From Bacillus sp. FJAT-27445 (GTDB taxonomy: Bacteria; Bacillota; Bacilli; Bacillales; Cytobacillaceae): DNA of 64,000 nucleotides. The stretch spans positions 159,766 to 223,765 of the forward strand of contig NZ_LMTI01000003.1 in NCBI RefSeq assembly GCF_001510665.1, given 5' to 3'. Positions 35,255-43,514 of this stretch are shown piece by piece. The first letter of the stretch is position 1; every line of letters starts with the position of its first letter. The translations under genes were made by a program, and so were the position numbers. Under the pieces are notes generated by a model. That model was not told the origin of the DNA and searched no databases. It worked only from the letters and a program-made list of their open reading frames with translations.

Positions 35255-36325
35255 ATGAAGAAGTGGATTGGGCTGGTTGTGTTGGCAGCGGCACTGTTGA
35301 GTGGCTGTGCCCCAGAGGGGAAGACGGAGCCGGGAAAGAATCCTCCTAAGGATAAGCCTTTTGTTTGGCAGGGAAAAGCGGAAGTGATAGACGAACATCT
35401 CCAAATTCCGTGGTCAATCGCAAAATCGGGGGAAACCTTCTACATTTCCGAGCGGCCAGGGGCCATTGTAAAAATTGAAAACGGGAAAGCAGAGCGGCAA
35501 AGAGTCATGCTGAAGGAAAGGCTGTCAGACGCTTCGGAAGCGGGTCTGCTGGGCTTTGTCCTTGCCCCGGATTTCCTCTCGAGCCAAATGGCTTATGCCT
35601 ATTATACGTATAATGATTCATCCGGGCAGAAAAACCGAGTGGTTGTCCTGTCCCATAGTAATGGAGCGTGGTCAGAGGAGAGGACGTTGATTGACGGGCT
35701 TCCGAGCGGTCCGGTCCACCATGGCGGCAGGCTGGAAATCGGCCCGGACGGGAAGCTGTATATCACCGCGGGCGATGCTGCCAATCCGGAGCTTGCCCAG
35801 GACCTGAATACGCTTGGTGGGAAAATCCTTCGTATGAACCTTGATGGAAGCATTCCGGCTGATAATCCGTTTCAAGATTCGTATATTTATAGTTACGGGC
35901 ACCGGAATCCGCAGGGGCTAGCCTGGACGGCTGATGGGACAATGTACGCAAGCGAACACGGACAGTCGGCCCACGATGAAATTAACCTAATTCAGCCGAG
36001 TAAAAACTACGGCTGGCCGGTAATTATGGGAAAAAAGAAAATGCAGGGAATGGAAACGCCTCGCTTTCAGTCAGGCGATGTGACGTGGGCCCCTTCCGGT
36101 ATGGCGGCGTATGGCGATAAGCTTTATGTAGCAACATTGAGGGGGAATGCGGTCAGGGAATTCGACCTGGCGGGGAAAAAAACACGCGAATTCGTCAATG
36201 GCTTTGGCCGAATCCGAGATGTGCTGGTTGACGGGGACTATCTGTATTTCGTCAGCAACAACACAGATGGGCGGGGAACTCCGGATGAAACAGACGACAA
36301 GCTTTACAGGGTTCGGTTGAACTAA
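35255..36325 (+). CDS. PQQ-dependent sugar dehydrogenase-like lipoprotein
   Basis: A 356-residue secreted beta-propeller of the glucose/sorbosone dehydrogenase family (YliI-like). Lipobox LLSGC (Cys about residue 20) after a short signal; AAAGGAG precedes ATG 35255. Family marks: EAGLLGFVLAPDF, VHHGGRLEIGPDGKLYITAGD, LGGKILRMNLDGSIPADNPF, SYGHRNPQGLAWTADGTMYASEHG, INLIQPSKNYGWP. The conserved propeller His (HHGG) and Arg-Asn-Pro-Gln are present. Whether PQQ is available in this organism is unknown, so the enzymatic role is open. Confidence 0.85.
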   Translation: MKKWIGLVVLAAALLSGCAPEGKTEPGKNPPKDKPFVWQGKAEVIDEHLQIPWSIAKSGETFYISERPGAIVKIENGKAERQRVMLKERLSDASEAGLLGFVLAPDFLSSQMAYAYYTYNDSSGQKNRVVVLSHSNGAWSEERTLIDGLPSGPVHHGGRLEIGPDGKLYITAGDAANPELAQDLNTLGGKILRMNLDGSIPADNPFQDSYIYSYGHRNPQGLAWTADGTMYASEHGQSAHDEINLIQPSKNYGWPVIMGKKKMQGMETPRFQSGDVTWAPSGMAAYGDKLYVATLRGNAVREFDLAGKKTREFVNGFGRIRDVLVDGDYLYFVSNNTDGRGTPDETDDKLYRVRLN

Positions 36326-36331
36326 CAAAAC

Positions 36332-36360
36332 AAAGGCTGCCAAAATCGGCAGCCTCTTTG
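36332..36360. terminator. Bidirectional terminator
   Basis: Stem AAAGGCTGCC/GGCAGCCTCTTT between convergent genes, with T-rich flanks on both strands. Confidence 0.8.
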
Positions 36361-36369
36361 TTTACCCAA

Positions 36370-37020
36370 TCATTTCTTCCCTGTGCCAAGCCCGTGCAGG
36401 ATGAACTGGATTGTGCGCTCTGTTTCAGCTTCGTCATTCCACTCCGATTCCGGGATAATCAAATATTTGGCGATGAAATAGCCGATAATGGAGGAGGCGG
36501 TCATCCTTAGCACGCTTAGAGGGGGGATAGCAACGATTTCCCCCTTCTCCTTATAGTAATTGACCACTTTCGTAAAACGCTCAAACAGTTGGGTTGCGAC
36601 ATGCTCCTGGAATTGCTCGCGAAGCTCGGGCTGAAACGGGATTTCCTGGACGAGGATGCGGATGATTTGCCCGTTTTTTTCGATGAATTTACGCCTGTTT
36701 TCAATCATTGCCCGGAGAAAATCTTCAAACGTATTAAAGCGCTTGTTCAGCACCTTATCAAGGTCCCTAATAACGAAGGGGGCGACCAACTTAGCCATAA
36801 CGGGAGCAACGATATTAAGTAGCAGCTCTTTTTTTGTTTTATAATGCCGGAAAATTGTCCCTTCGGCAACGCCAGCCTTTTTGGCAATTTCATTCGTCGA
36901 AGTTGCCGCATAGCCTTTTTCGGAAAATGACTCGATTGCGGCAACAAGGATTTTCTTTTGTTTATCGGTTAATTCTTCCTCTTCAAAAAGGTACTCTGTG
37001 AACATATCCTGGTCAGACAT
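36370..37020 (-). CDS. TetR/AcrR-family transcriptional regulator
   Basis: A 216-residue repressor. The N-terminal helix-turn-helix is clear (KILVAAIESFSEKGYAATST, then EIAKKAGVAEGTIFRHYKTK). The C-terminal ligand domain is helical. It is the last gene of a three-gene minus-strand unit with an ABC-2 exporter. Two copies of a TGAGT-N4-ACTCA palindrome upstream of the ATPase gene are the probable binding sites, giving drug-inducible autorepression. Inducer unknown. Confidence 0.92.
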   Translation of the reverse strand: MSDQDMFTEYLFEEEELTDKQKKILVAAIESFSEKGYAATSTNEIAKKAGVAEGTIFRHYKTKKELLLNIVAPVMAKLVAPFVIRDLDKVLNKRFNTFEDFLRAMIENRRKFIEKNGQIIRILVQEIPFQPELREQFQEHVATQLFERFTKVVNYYKEKGEIVAIPPLSVLRMTASSIIGYFIAKYLIIPESEWNDEAETERTIQFILHGLGTGKK

Positions 37021-37041
37021 GGCAATCCCCTTTCCGCAAAG

Positions 37042-38070
37042 CTACATCTTCCTGTGTTTTTTTAAAGCAGCGATATTCAAAATCATGAAAATGATGGATA
37101 ACCCGAACAATAGAAGCAAGTCCGGATAAATTTCATTAAATCCATATCCCCTAACCATCAGGTCCCGCATCGCATCGGCGGCATAATAAAGAGGTGTCAG
37201 CGGGCCGATCCAGCTGAGCCACTCGGACATCGTTTCCAGGTTGAACAAGCCCGAGAAGAAAACCTGCGGCACGATGACCAGCGGAATGAATTGGATGATC
37301 TGCATTTCATTATTCGCAAAGGCCGACAATAGAATGCCGAGCGTCAATGCTGTAAAGGAAAGGAGAAGAATGGTCAAAAGGACGAGCAGGAATGACCCTT
37401 CCATCAGCATATCAAGAATATAAATTCCATACCAGGCGATGATCGTTGCCTGGATGGTGGTGAAAATCCCGAAACCGAGTACATATCCAGCGACAATTTC
37501 CCAACGTCGCAGCGGGCTTGCCAATAACCTTTCAAGCGTTCCGCTCGTGCGTTCGCGCAGGAAGGATACCCCCGCGATTAAAAACACAAAGAAAAACGCG
37601 AAATAAGCAAGTAGAACCGGGCCGAAGTAATCAAATTGGCTCATCGTGTCCGAGCCGTGCAAATAATCGACATCTAGTTCCTGAGTAATTGCATTGGGAA
37701 GGACCGGTTTGAATGCCTTTTGGACCCAGAGCATGAATGCGCGGTTTGCGGTTGGATCGCTGCCTTCAAGCATAATTTCGGGACTTTGCCCTTTGATGGC
37801 CAGGTATCCATCCAGATTGCCATTTTTCAATGCTTTTTCTGCTGACTCGCTGGAACTGTAGTTTTTAATTTTAGCATCATCAAGATCCATTTGTTCCTTT
37901 AGCTGCTCTGGAAAATCTACTAGCCCTACTTTCGGTATATAATCCCTGCCGTTAAAGACGAGATTCAGCATTGTCAGAATAAGGATGGGGGCAAGAATCA
38001 TCAGTGCCATCGTCCGTTTGTCGCGTAAAAACTGCCTTAAAATCCGGATGACGAGTGCCTTGATACGCAT
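37042..38070 (-). CDS. ABC-2 type transporter permease
   Basis: A 342-residue export permease: N-terminal span (residues 20-40), an extracytoplasmic domain (about 45-160), then five spans. The segment FLRERTSGTLERLLASPLRR is the characteristic ABC-2 coupling region. The start overlaps the ATPase stop by one base (TAATG). With the TetR regulator this looks like a drug or lipid exporter; substrate unknown. Confidence 0.9.
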   Translation of the reverse strand: MRIKALVIRILRQFLRDKRTMALMILAPILILTMLNLVFNGRDYIPKVGLVDFPEQLKEQMDLDDAKIKNYSSSESAEKALKNGNLDGYLAIKGQSPEIMLEGSDPTANRAFMLWVQKAFKPVLPNAITQELDVDYLHGSDTMSQFDYFGPVLLAYFAFFFVFLIAGVSFLRERTSGTLERLLASPLRRWEIVAGYVLGFGIFTTIQATIIAWYGIYILDMLMEGSFLLVLLTILLLSFTALTLGILLSAFANNEMQIIQFIPLVIVPQVFFSGLFNLETMSEWLSWIGPLTPLYYAADAMRDLMVRGYGFNEIYPDLLLLFGLSIIFMILNIAALKKHRKM

Positions 38071-38795
38071 TATACCGCACCCCCATAAACAAGGAATGCC
38101 TGCTCGATTGTTTCAGAACCTGTGTCTTTCTTGAGTTTTTCCGGCGTTCCGGCGGCAATAAGCTTCCCATCGCGGATCATGCCGAGCCTGTCGCATTTCT
38201 CGGCCTCGTCCATCACGTGGGTTGTGACAATGATGGCAGTGCCCTTTTCCTTCAGCTCATAGAACCGCTCCCAGATACTTTTCCGCAAAACAGGGTCAAT
38301 CCCCACTGTAGGCTCATCGAGGATTAGCAGTTCGGGTTCATGGAGCAATGCTGCCGCGAGGGATAGGCGCCGCTTCATCCCCCCCGAATAGTTCGCCACA
38401 AGCTTGTTCAGGTCGCCGCTTAACTGGACGATCTCCATGACTTCCCCGATTCTTGCCTTTAGCCTTTTTCCTTTCAATCCAAAGAGAGCACCGAAAAATT
38501 CAAGATTATCTTTTGCGGACAGTTCCTGATAGAGGGCATCTGCCTGGGACATATACCCCGCTTTTTCAACTAGCTTAAGGGATGGCATTTTTTCGTTGAA
38601 CAGCCAGTTCTCCCCTTCCGTCGGCAGTTCAAGGCCAATCAGCTGCCGGACGATTGTTGTCTTCCCCGCACCGGAGGGACCGAGCAGGCCGAAGATTTCA
38701 CCTGGGTAAATATCGAGATTAATATTGTCCAAGACCTGCTGTTTTCCAAAATACTTTGAAACGTTTTTAATTGAGACGATGGAGCTGTTTTCCAT
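38070..38795 (-). CDS. ABC transporter ATP-binding protein (drug exporter type)
   Basis: A 241-residue ATPase with Walker A GPSGAGKTT, Q-loop region KAGYMSQADALYQELSA, signature YSGGMKRRLSLAAAL, Walker B LLILDEPTVGIDP and TTHVMDEAEKC in the H-loop. AAAGGTGG precedes the ATG. First gene of the ATPase-permease-TetR operon. Two palindromic operators flank the predicted promoter. Confidence 0.93.
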   Translation of the reverse strand: MENSSIVSIKNVSKYFGKQQVLDNINLDIYPGEIFGLLGPSGAGKTTIVRQLIGLELPTEGENWLFNEKMPSLKLVEKAGYMSQADALYQELSAKDNLEFFGALFGLKGKRLKARIGEVMEIVQLSGDLNKLVANYSGGMKRRLSLAAALLHEPELLILDEPTVGIDPVLRKSIWERFYELKEKGTAIIVTTHVMDEAEKCDRLGMIRDGKLIAAGTPEKLKKDTGSETIEQAFLVYGGAV

Positions 38796-38818
38796 AGCAA
38801 TCCACCTTTCTTATTTGG

Positions 38819-38836
38819 AGTGAGTAATCACTCATT
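38819..38836. promoter_or_regulatory. TetR-type operator 1
   Basis: AGTGAGTAATCACTCATT with TGAGT/ACTCA arms, about 25-40 bases upstream of the exporter ATPase start. The identical core recurs 56 bases away. Confidence 0.65.
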
Positions 38837-38874
38837 TGTTAATTATATTATATGTGATTCATTTTAAGAATAAA
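38837..38874 (-). promoter_or_regulatory. Promoter of the exporter/TetR operon
   Basis: On the minus strand TTCTTA and TATAAT are separated by 17 bases, lying between the two TGAGT-N4-ACTCA operators, so a bound repressor would block both sides. Confidence 0.5.
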
Positions 38875-38892
38875 AGTGAGTAATCACTCATT
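38875..38892. promoter_or_regulatory. TetR-type operator 2
   Basis: A second copy of GTGAGTAATCACTCATT, same orientation and same core as operator 1, 56 bases farther from the gene. Confidence 0.65.
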
Positions 38893-39009
38893 AATCTAAA
38901 AATATTTCGACAAAATGTTTGGAGCTATTCATGCATTGCGTGTTACGAATTAGTAGGGATACAATATATAAAGGAAAAAAGGAAAAGTATATTAGTGAGG
39001 TGGAAAGAA

Positions 39010-39456
39010 GTGGCAGGCTTTCAATCGAGTGTCATCATCCATAAACCGGTCAGCGAGGTATTCCAGTTTGTCAGCAGCATGGACTATATGCCGGAAATCA
39101 TGCCAAACATTGTCAAAATTGAAAAGCCAGGCCCCGGCCCTTTAAAGCCTGGCGATAAGGTTGTCGAAACACGCATGATTCGCGGCAGGGAAACAAAAAA
39201 CGAACTCGAAATTCTGGAATATGAAGAAAATAAATTGTTTTCGTACCGAAGCAATCTAAACGGGCTTCAATCGACCTACCGGTATACCTTTAATGAAATA
39301 GAAGAAGGAACCAATGCTCATTTTAAAGCTGAAATTAAAACAAGAGGCATTGTCATGGCTCTAACAAAGCGGTTCATTGTCAACATGCTGAAACGAGAAG
39401 ACGGCAACCAGATGAAGTATTTGAAGGACGTAATGGAGGGAACTGTTACAGTGTAG
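39010..39456 (+). CDS. SRPBCC (START-like) family protein
   Basis: A 148-residue single-domain protein of the polyketide cyclase/Bet v1-like fold: N-terminal FQSSVIIHKPVSEVFQFVSS, YMPEIMPNIVKIEKPGPGP, and the C-terminal helix with MLKREDGNQMKYLKDVM. These folds bind hydrophobic ligands. I use the GTG at 39010 because GAGGTGGAAAG sits just before it; the GTG at 38995 is the alternative. No operon partner; function unknown. Confidence 0.8.
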   Translation: MAGFQSSVIIHKPVSEVFQFVSSMDYMPEIMPNIVKIEKPGPGPLKPGDKVVETRMIRGRETKNELEILEYEENKLFSYRSNLNGLQSTYRYTFNEIEEGTNAHFKAEIKTRGIVMALTKRFIVNMLKREDGNQMKYLKDVMEGTVTV

Positions 39457-39512
39457 AAAGGTTAGCACGCTTTGGCCCTTTTTAGCGTCCCATAAAGTAA
39501 AATTTTTATTAT

Positions 39513-39940
39513 AAACGGTCTAAAGACCGATTGTGGTGGTCGATGGATTTGAATCGGTCTTGACAGGGTTTCTCAAGACCGTTTTGAGTAAGTTTACGAG
39601 TTGAAACGGTCCTGACAGGGCTTCTCAAGACCGTTTTGGGTAAGTTGACGAGTTGAAACGGTCTTGACAGGGCTTCTCAAGACCGTTTTGGGTAAGTTGA
39701 CGAGTTGAAACGGTCTTGACAGGGCTTCTCAAGACCGTTTTAGGTAAGTTGATGAGTTGAAACGGTCTTGACAGGGCTTCTCAAGACCGTTTGGGTAAGT
39801 TGACGAGTTGAAACGGTCTTGACAGGGCTTCTCAAGACCGTTTGGGTAAGTTGACGAGTTGAAACGGTCCTGACAGGGCTTCTCAAGACCGTTTTGGGTA
39901 AGTTGACAAGATGAAACGGTGCTGACGCAGACCCTATAAA
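39513..39940. repeat. Tandem array of a 51-52-bp hairpin-forming repeat
   Basis: Seven full units begin at about 39553, 39605, 39657, 39709, 39761, 39812 and 39863, with degenerate end copies at 39513 and 39914. Each unit carries AACGGTCTTGA, a CAGGGCTTC loop, TCAAGACCGTT (an 11-bp perfect stem), then a linker TTGGGTAAGTTGACGAGTTG. Some left arms read GGTCCTGA. The same unit and period occur at 22845-22997. Small open frames across the array on the minus strand are repeat artefacts. Confidence 0.92.
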
Positions 39941-39972
39941 ACCCGTTCCACTACAAACCCCCAATCTCCTCG

Positions 39973-40008
39973 AAAAGCACCCGGTGGCAAACCGCCCGGG
40001 TGCTTTTT
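39973..40008. terminator. Strong hairpin terminator
   Basis: Stem AAAAGCACCCGG/CCGGGTGCTTTTT in the gap between the repeat array and bshB2; may act for either strand. Confidence 0.75.
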
Positions 40009-40070
40009 GAATTATCGTTAAATCAAAGTTTAATAACTCGTCGGAAAAGTCGTATTCCGCTAAATTGAGT

Positions 40071-40736
40071 TTAAAATTTATAAGTCCAGAACCGTTCAAC
40101 ATTGACCCAGACCATTGTTTGCGGATCCTGGTTCTTCAGTTTCTCTTCCATATCCTTCACCATTAGTTGCGTCTGGGAGCGGTGAGCTTTTATTGCTTGA
40201 AGCTTAACCGCGGCAACCGGAGTGATATCGTGGACAATGTCCGCTTCCCCAAGTTCTTCGACGCAGTTTTTGGCGAATGCGACACAGTGGAGCTTCGGCC
40301 TTTTTCCGGGAGCGATGCCACTGACTGCCCTGACAACTGCTCTGCCAGTTGCTTCATGGTCAGGATGGACAGAGTAGCCCGGATAGAATGTGATGACCAA
40401 TGAAGGATTGACCTCTTCAATAATTGAAGCAATCTTGGCCGCAAGCTTTCCATCATCCTCAAATTCGATTGTTTTATCTCTGTAGCCGAGCATGCGCAAA
40501 TCTCTGATGCCAAGCACCCTGGCTGCATCCAGAAGCTCTTCCCTGCGGATTGCCGGAAGCGATTCCCTCGTTGCAAAAGGAGGATTCCCCATATTCCTGC
40601 CCATTTCACCAAGTGTCAGGCAGGCATAGGTGACGGGGGTGCCGTTTTTTGTGTGGGTGGCGATTGTCCCCGATACTCCAAATGCTTCATCATCCGGATG
40701 TGGAAAGACTACGAGCACATGGCGTTCCTTTTCCAT
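40071..40736 (-). CDS. bshB2: Bacillithiol biosynthesis deacetylase BshB2
   Basis: A 221-residue zinc-dependent LmbE/PIG-L-type deacetylase that removes acetyl from GlcNAc-malate in bacillithiol synthesis. Metal and catalytic motifs: FPHPDDEAFG near the N-terminus and HPDHEATGRAV around residue 125; also TLGEMGRNMGNPPFATRES as in B. subtilis YojG. ATG at 40736 is preceded by AAAGGAGA; the TTG at 40742 is an alternative. It follows a yojF-like gene, the same pairing as in B. subtilis. Confidence 0.93.
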   Translation of the reverse strand: MEKERHVLVVFPHPDDEAFGVSGTIATHTKNGTPVTYACLTLGEMGRNMGNPPFATRESLPAIRREELLDAARVLGIRDLRMLGYRDKTIEFEDDGKLAAKIASIIEEVNPSLVITFYPGYSVHPDHEATGRAVVRAVSGIAPGKRPKLHCVAFAKNCVEELGEADIVHDITPVAAVKLQAIKAHRSQTQLMVKDMEEKLKNQDPQTMVWVNVERFWTYKF

Positions 40737-40775
40737 ATTCAAATCTCCTTTAGAATTATAGTTTCAAATCAAGTC

Positions 40776-41123
40776 CTATTCAAAAGGTGTTGGGCTTATT
40801 TGAAGGGCCACTGCAAGTTTCCCGCTGTAATCATGCCCCGCCATCAATAGGCGCCCTTTTTCATCCACCTCATAATGCGTAATCCCTTCCGCATACACCC
40901 AGCCAAGGGGTATTTTCAACCCGACTCGATATGGGCCGGTGCCCGTAATTTTGCCGAGTTCATATGTGACTTTGGCGTTCCGGATATAGGCCCCCGATGA
41001 AAAGAATGACTGGTCAAAATGGGAGGCATACGCTCCATTCGTTGTTTCCAAATGGATATAGACCTCCTTCCCGCAAAACCTGTCTATTGCGGTCTGGATT
41101 TCGGCCATGATGACTGGTTCCAT
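40776..41123 (-). CDS. yojF: YojF family protein (DUF1806)
   Basis: A 115-residue protein resembling B. subtilis YojF, which lies directly upstream of the bacillithiol deacetylase gene there as here. Visible family features: AIDRFCGKEVYIHLETTNGA, a beta-rich middle (AYIRNAKVTYE), and GWVYAEGITHYEVDEKGRLL. AAGGGGGA ribosome binding site before the ATG. The 39-base gap to bshB2 indicates an operon. Biochemical role unknown; a link to bacillithiol metabolism is contextual. Confidence 0.85.
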   Translation of the reverse strand: MEPVIMAEIQTAIDRFCGKEVYIHLETTNGAYASHFDQSFFSSGAYIRNAKVTYELGKITGTGPYRVGLKIPLGWVYAEGITHYEVDEKGRLLMAGHDYSGKLAVALQISPTPFE

Positions 41124-41240
41124 ACAAATCCCCCTTCGCGGCAGATGGCTCTGCTTTATCCGCTAGTGTCTTTTAATCCTTTTATCATACTAAAAACTGG
41201 ATAGAAAAGCGAAAGCATTGCACTTGGTTATGTGTCCCAG

Positions 41241-41272
41241 AAAACAAAAAGGGCCGGAAGGAAAACCGGCCC
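41241..41272 (-). terminator. Terminator after pdxK
   Basis: Stem GGGCCGG/CCGGCCC; on the minus strand it is followed by a T-rich run, 14 bases after the gene end. Confidence 0.88.
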
Positions 41273-41285
41273 ATTAACGCATTCC

Positions 41286-42095
41286 CTATTTAGTAAGGTT
41301 CCTGTATTCACCTTGCCAGGTCGGCCCTACATACTCGTTGAGTTTGAAACCGTGTTTGATGGCTTCCGTAATGAACGCCTTTGCAGTATCAATTGCTTGT
41401 TCGACATCCTGCCCTTTCCCAAGGCCAGCGGCGATGGCTGACGAATATGTGCAGCCTGCCCCGTGTGTATAGGTTGTTTCCATTTTTTCTGATTCGTACA
41501 ACTTATAGTTTTTCCCGTCGAACAGTAGGTCTACCGCTTTGCCTTCATGCTCGAATTTTCTTCCGCCTTTGATGACGACATATTTGGCACCCTGTTCATG
41601 GATAATGGCTGCTGCCTGTTTCATTTGGTCCATGTTGCGGATTGGCCCTGTTTTCGCAAGCTGGCCGGCCTCAAATAGATTCGGGGTGATGACTGTTGCA
41701 CGCGGAACAAGCAATTCGCGCATTGCATCGGTTGTTTCCGGATTTAAGACTTCATCCTCCCCTTTGCAGACCATGACAGGGTCGATGACAACCTTGCCAA
41801 GCTTGTTTTCATCAATCACTTTCGCAGCAAGCTCAATGATTTCCACAGTACCGAGCATACCTGTTTTCATGGCGTCAATCCCTACTGAAAGGATGGTTTC
41901 CAATTGGGTTTTCAATGTTTCGACTGGTAGCGGGTGGACCTGGTGGTGCCAGCCCTCCGGCTTCATCGTGACAATTGTCGTCAATGCGGTCATCCCGTAA
42001 ACACCGAGCTCTTGGAATGTTTTCAGGTCGGCCTGGATGCCCGCGCCCCCGCTTGTATCTGAACCGGCAATTGTCATTACTTTTTTGATCGACAT
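41286..42095 (-). CDS. pdxK: Pyridoxine/hydroxymethylpyrimidine kinase
   Basis: A 269-residue ribokinase-fold enzyme that phosphorylates pyridoxine, pyridoxal and possibly HMP. Motifs: TIAGSDTSGGAGIQADLKTF at the N-terminus, VVIDPVMVCKGEDEVL, VITPNLFEA and THGAGCTYSSAIAAGL, the anion-hole/catalytic Asp region in which GAGC carries the Cys lid seen in B. subtilis PdxK. Sequence is closer to PdxK than to ThiD, and no other thiamine genes are nearby. Monocistronic. Confidence 0.87.
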   Translation of the reverse strand: MSIKKVMTIAGSDTSGGAGIQADLKTFQELGVYGMTALTTIVTMKPEGWHHQVHPLPVETLKTQLETILSVGIDAMKTGMLGTVEIIELAAKVIDENKLGKVVIDPVMVCKGEDEVLNPETTDAMRELLVPRATVITPNLFEAGQLAKTGPIRNMDQMKQAAAIIHEQGAKYVVIKGGRKFEHEGKAVDLLFDGKNYKLYESEKMETTYTHGAGCTYSSAIAAGLGKGQDVEQAIDTAKAFITEAIKHGFKLNEYVGPTWQGEYRNLTK

Positions 42096-42179
42096 GCTGT
42101 TTCCTCCTTATAAAGGGATTGATTATGGATGGTCCACTCTTTAGTTAACCCAATATTCTTACAGTATATTTCCTTCCTC

Positions 42180-42209
42180 ATTGTACTCAGTATAATGCAT
42201 ATTTGTAAA
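42180..42209 (-). promoter_or_regulatory. Candidate pdxK promoter
   Basis: On the minus strand TTTACA (42209-42204) and TACAAT (42185-42180) are separated by 18 bases, about 85 bases upstream of the pdxK start. Confidence 0.45.
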
Positions 42210-42222
42210 GAAATCGTGAAGC

Positions 42223-42301
42223 GCGTCTTTTCGGGTTGCGAAGGATGTTACGGTTTTATGACTTTAGGGGCTGCCGTGACAATTATTACTGCAAAAGACG
42301 C
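42223..42301. other. Large inverted repeat in the pdxK-fdhD gap
   Basis: GCGTCTTTT (42223-42231) is exactly complementary to AAAAGACGC (42293-42301), enclosing 61 bases. It could be part of a structured transcript on either strand. No known riboswitch was recognised. The remaining gap to 42661 is AT-rich, with no supported gene and no clear promoter. Confidence 0.3.
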
Positions 42302-42661
42302 CCCCGCCCTTTACTCTAAATAAAAGGGGAGGAAGGTATTTAGGTTGGCAATAAGTGAAACCGCTCTCAATAAAATTCAGCTAATTATTCCTATTCTCAC
42401 CATGGTTACCTTGGGGGTTCACAAATTTTACAAACAAAAGACACAAAGATGCAATCGAACTGTCATAACTTAGCCTCCAAATTATCTGATTTTCCTTTAA
42501 ATTTTATAAGTAACTGCATTTTTCCCATTTACATCAACGTTTTTGGCTATTAGGAGGCCAAATTAGGCAAAGTGATTTTCCTCACTGCTTGTATAGAGTC
42601 CTATTCCTACAATGGAAATGGTGGAAGTTATTTGCCAGTAATATGCAAGGGAGGAAAGGCA

Positions 42662-43423
42662 ATGAACAGGAAAAGCTGTCCCGATGAATATCCTATTAAT
42701 CTTTCGGTCAATGGCTATGAAATTGCCGTTTTCCAGCTGACGAAATCCGATTTGGAGGATTGGGTCTACGGATATCTCTTTTCCGAAGGGATGATTGAAT
42801 CCGGTGATGACATAGAGGAAGTTATATACCATGAAGGGACTGGAACACTTCAGGTAACGCTTATTCATTCTTTTGATGGAGAGAAAATGTTCTCCAAGAA
42901 AAAGCACTACACCGCCGGATGTGGGAGGGGGGTTACGTTCTTTTCGATGACGGATGTCAAGCAGTTTGAAAAAATCCGTTCCAAACAGAAATGTCCGTTA
43001 AGCTACCTTCTTAAAAAACGGGCGGAATTCGCTCAAGTCTCGACACTCTATTTGGAAACTGGAGGCATGCATGGCGCCTGCATCATTGATGATGAGGGCC
43101 GGATGACCGTCCGCGAAGACATCGGCCGCCACAATGCGGTGGACAAGATAATTGGCCATGCAATCAGGAACCGCCTCAGCCCGGATAAGCTGATTCTCCT
43201 GACAACAGGAAGGGTTTCATACGAAATGCTCTCAAAGGCAGCAAAATTTGGCTTCGCCATCATCGGTTCAAGGACTGCGGCAACCAAGCAGGCAGTCCAG
43301 TTAGCCAAATATTTAAATATAGAGGTTGTAGGCTATTTACGGGGGAAAATGGCCGTCATTTATACCTCGGCAGGGAGGGTCCACAGCGACCTCAGGGAGA
43401 CTGCCGCTGCAGAAGTTAATTGA
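42662..43423 (+). CDS. fdhD: Formate dehydrogenase sulfurtransferase FdhD
   Basis: A 253-residue accessory protein that delivers sulfur from a cysteine desulfurase to the Mo-bis-MGD cofactor of formate dehydrogenase. Family marks: DEYPINLSVNGYEIAVFQLT, TLYLETGGMHGACIID, REDIGRHNAVDKIIGHA, LLTTGRVSYEMLSKAAK. ATG 42662 follows GGGAGG. The usual CxxC pair appears here as AGCGRG: the first Cys is kept and the second is replaced by Gly. First gene of the formate dehydrogenase island, 92 bases before fdhA. Confidence 0.93.
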   Translation: MNRKSCPDEYPINLSVNGYEIAVFQLTKSDLEDWVYGYLFSEGMIESGDDIEEVIYHEGTGTLQVTLIHSFDGEKMFSKKKHYTAGCGRGVTFFSMTDVKQFEKIRSKQKCPLSYLLKKRAEFAQVSTLYLETGGMHGACIIDDEGRMTVREDIGRHNAVDKIIGHAIRNRLSPDKLILLTTGRVSYEMLSKAAKFGFAIIGSRTAATKQAVQLAKYLNIEVVGYLRGKMAVIYTSAGRVHSDLRETAAAEVN

Positions 43424-43514
43424 AAGGAGGCTTAAGCGAAAGCCGATTCATCAGTTGGCTCTGATTAAGGGAAAAAGGGATGCTCTAGGTTAATTAAGGG
43501 AAGGAGACACAGAA

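Noticed and set aside
39513-39940. CRISPR array
   Set aside because: The spacers between repeats are identical to each other and part of the repeat unit, and no cas genes are near.
39740-40102. Repeat-rich minus-strand ORF of 120 codons
   Set aside because: It is generated by the 51-52-bp hairpin repeats and has no ribosome binding site.
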